DNA of 14,184 nucleotides, from the NCBI GenBank assembly GCA_902492545.1, contig CABULX010000056.1, positions 1-14,184 on the forward strand, written 5' to 3'. The number at the start of each line of letters is the position of its first letter. The first letter of the stretch is position 1. The translations under genes and the position numbers were made by a program. Origin of the DNA: an uncultured Collinsella sp. (GTDB lineage: Bacteria; Actinomycetota; Coriobacteriia; Coriobacteriales; Coriobacteriaceae). Positions 14,142-14,184 of this stretch are shown piece by piece. The notes beneath the pieces are model-generated. The model was not told where the DNA came from. It saw nothing but the letters and a program-made list of their open reading frames with translations, and ran no database searches.

Positions 14142-14184
14142 CGTGCCGAACTCGCGTGAGCGCGCGAAGCGTTAAGCAAACAGG

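Overview
The window is bacterial chromosome from a GC-rich organism. Strong AGGAGG-type ribosome sites, occasional GTG starts and the protein sequences themselves suggest a gut actinobacterium of the class Coriobacteriia, probably Collinsella or a close relative. That placement is from memory of protein families, not from a search. There is no sign of prophage, insertion sequence, CRISPR or rRNA. Most genes are chromosomal housekeeping genes, with a few of uncertain role.

Layout. Bases 1-142 hold the possible tail of an upstream gene and a strong hairpin terminator. A minus-strand gene (143-1732) encodes an exported, membrane-anchored protein with a cytoplasmic zinc ribbon; its middle is strikingly AT-rich. 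It diverges from a two-gene plus-strand unit: cutC (2002-2679) and a GalT-like HIT-superfamily protein (2683-3480). A convergent minus-strand gene (3510-4508) encodes a BASS-family (bile acid:sodium symporter-like) transporter. After a 224-base divergent region with a clear TATAAT box come a short leader ORF (4733-4798), a very long recJ carrying a C-terminal RecQ-like helicase (4785-8072), the bifunctional (p)ppGpp synthetase/hydrolase gene rel (8088-10448) and a metallo-beta-lactamase-fold hydrolase (10537-11220). Next are the class II fructose-bisphosphate aldolase gene fba (11415-12281), followed by a large hairpin, a cytoplasmic transglutaminase-like protein (12540-13973) and a tRNA-Leu(CAA) (14013-14099) with a textbook terminator.

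How the genes fit together. recJ-rel-MBL combines DNA repair, the stringent response and a glyoxalase II-like hydrolase. It resembles the recJ-apt-rel-dtd neighbourhood of Bacillus, but apt and dtd are absent. fba is a central glycolytic gene with codon choice typical of high expression. cutC and the GalT-like gene are tightly coupled, since the second gene's ribosome site lies inside cutC.

Most interesting points: the RecJ-helicase fusion; the leader ORF with a hairpin that appears to hide the recJ ribosome site; the exported protein with a cytoplasmic zinc ribbon and mosaic base composition; two abutting palindromes upstream of that gene; and an approximately 127-base nested hairpin directly after fba. 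No complete new multi-gene system is evident.
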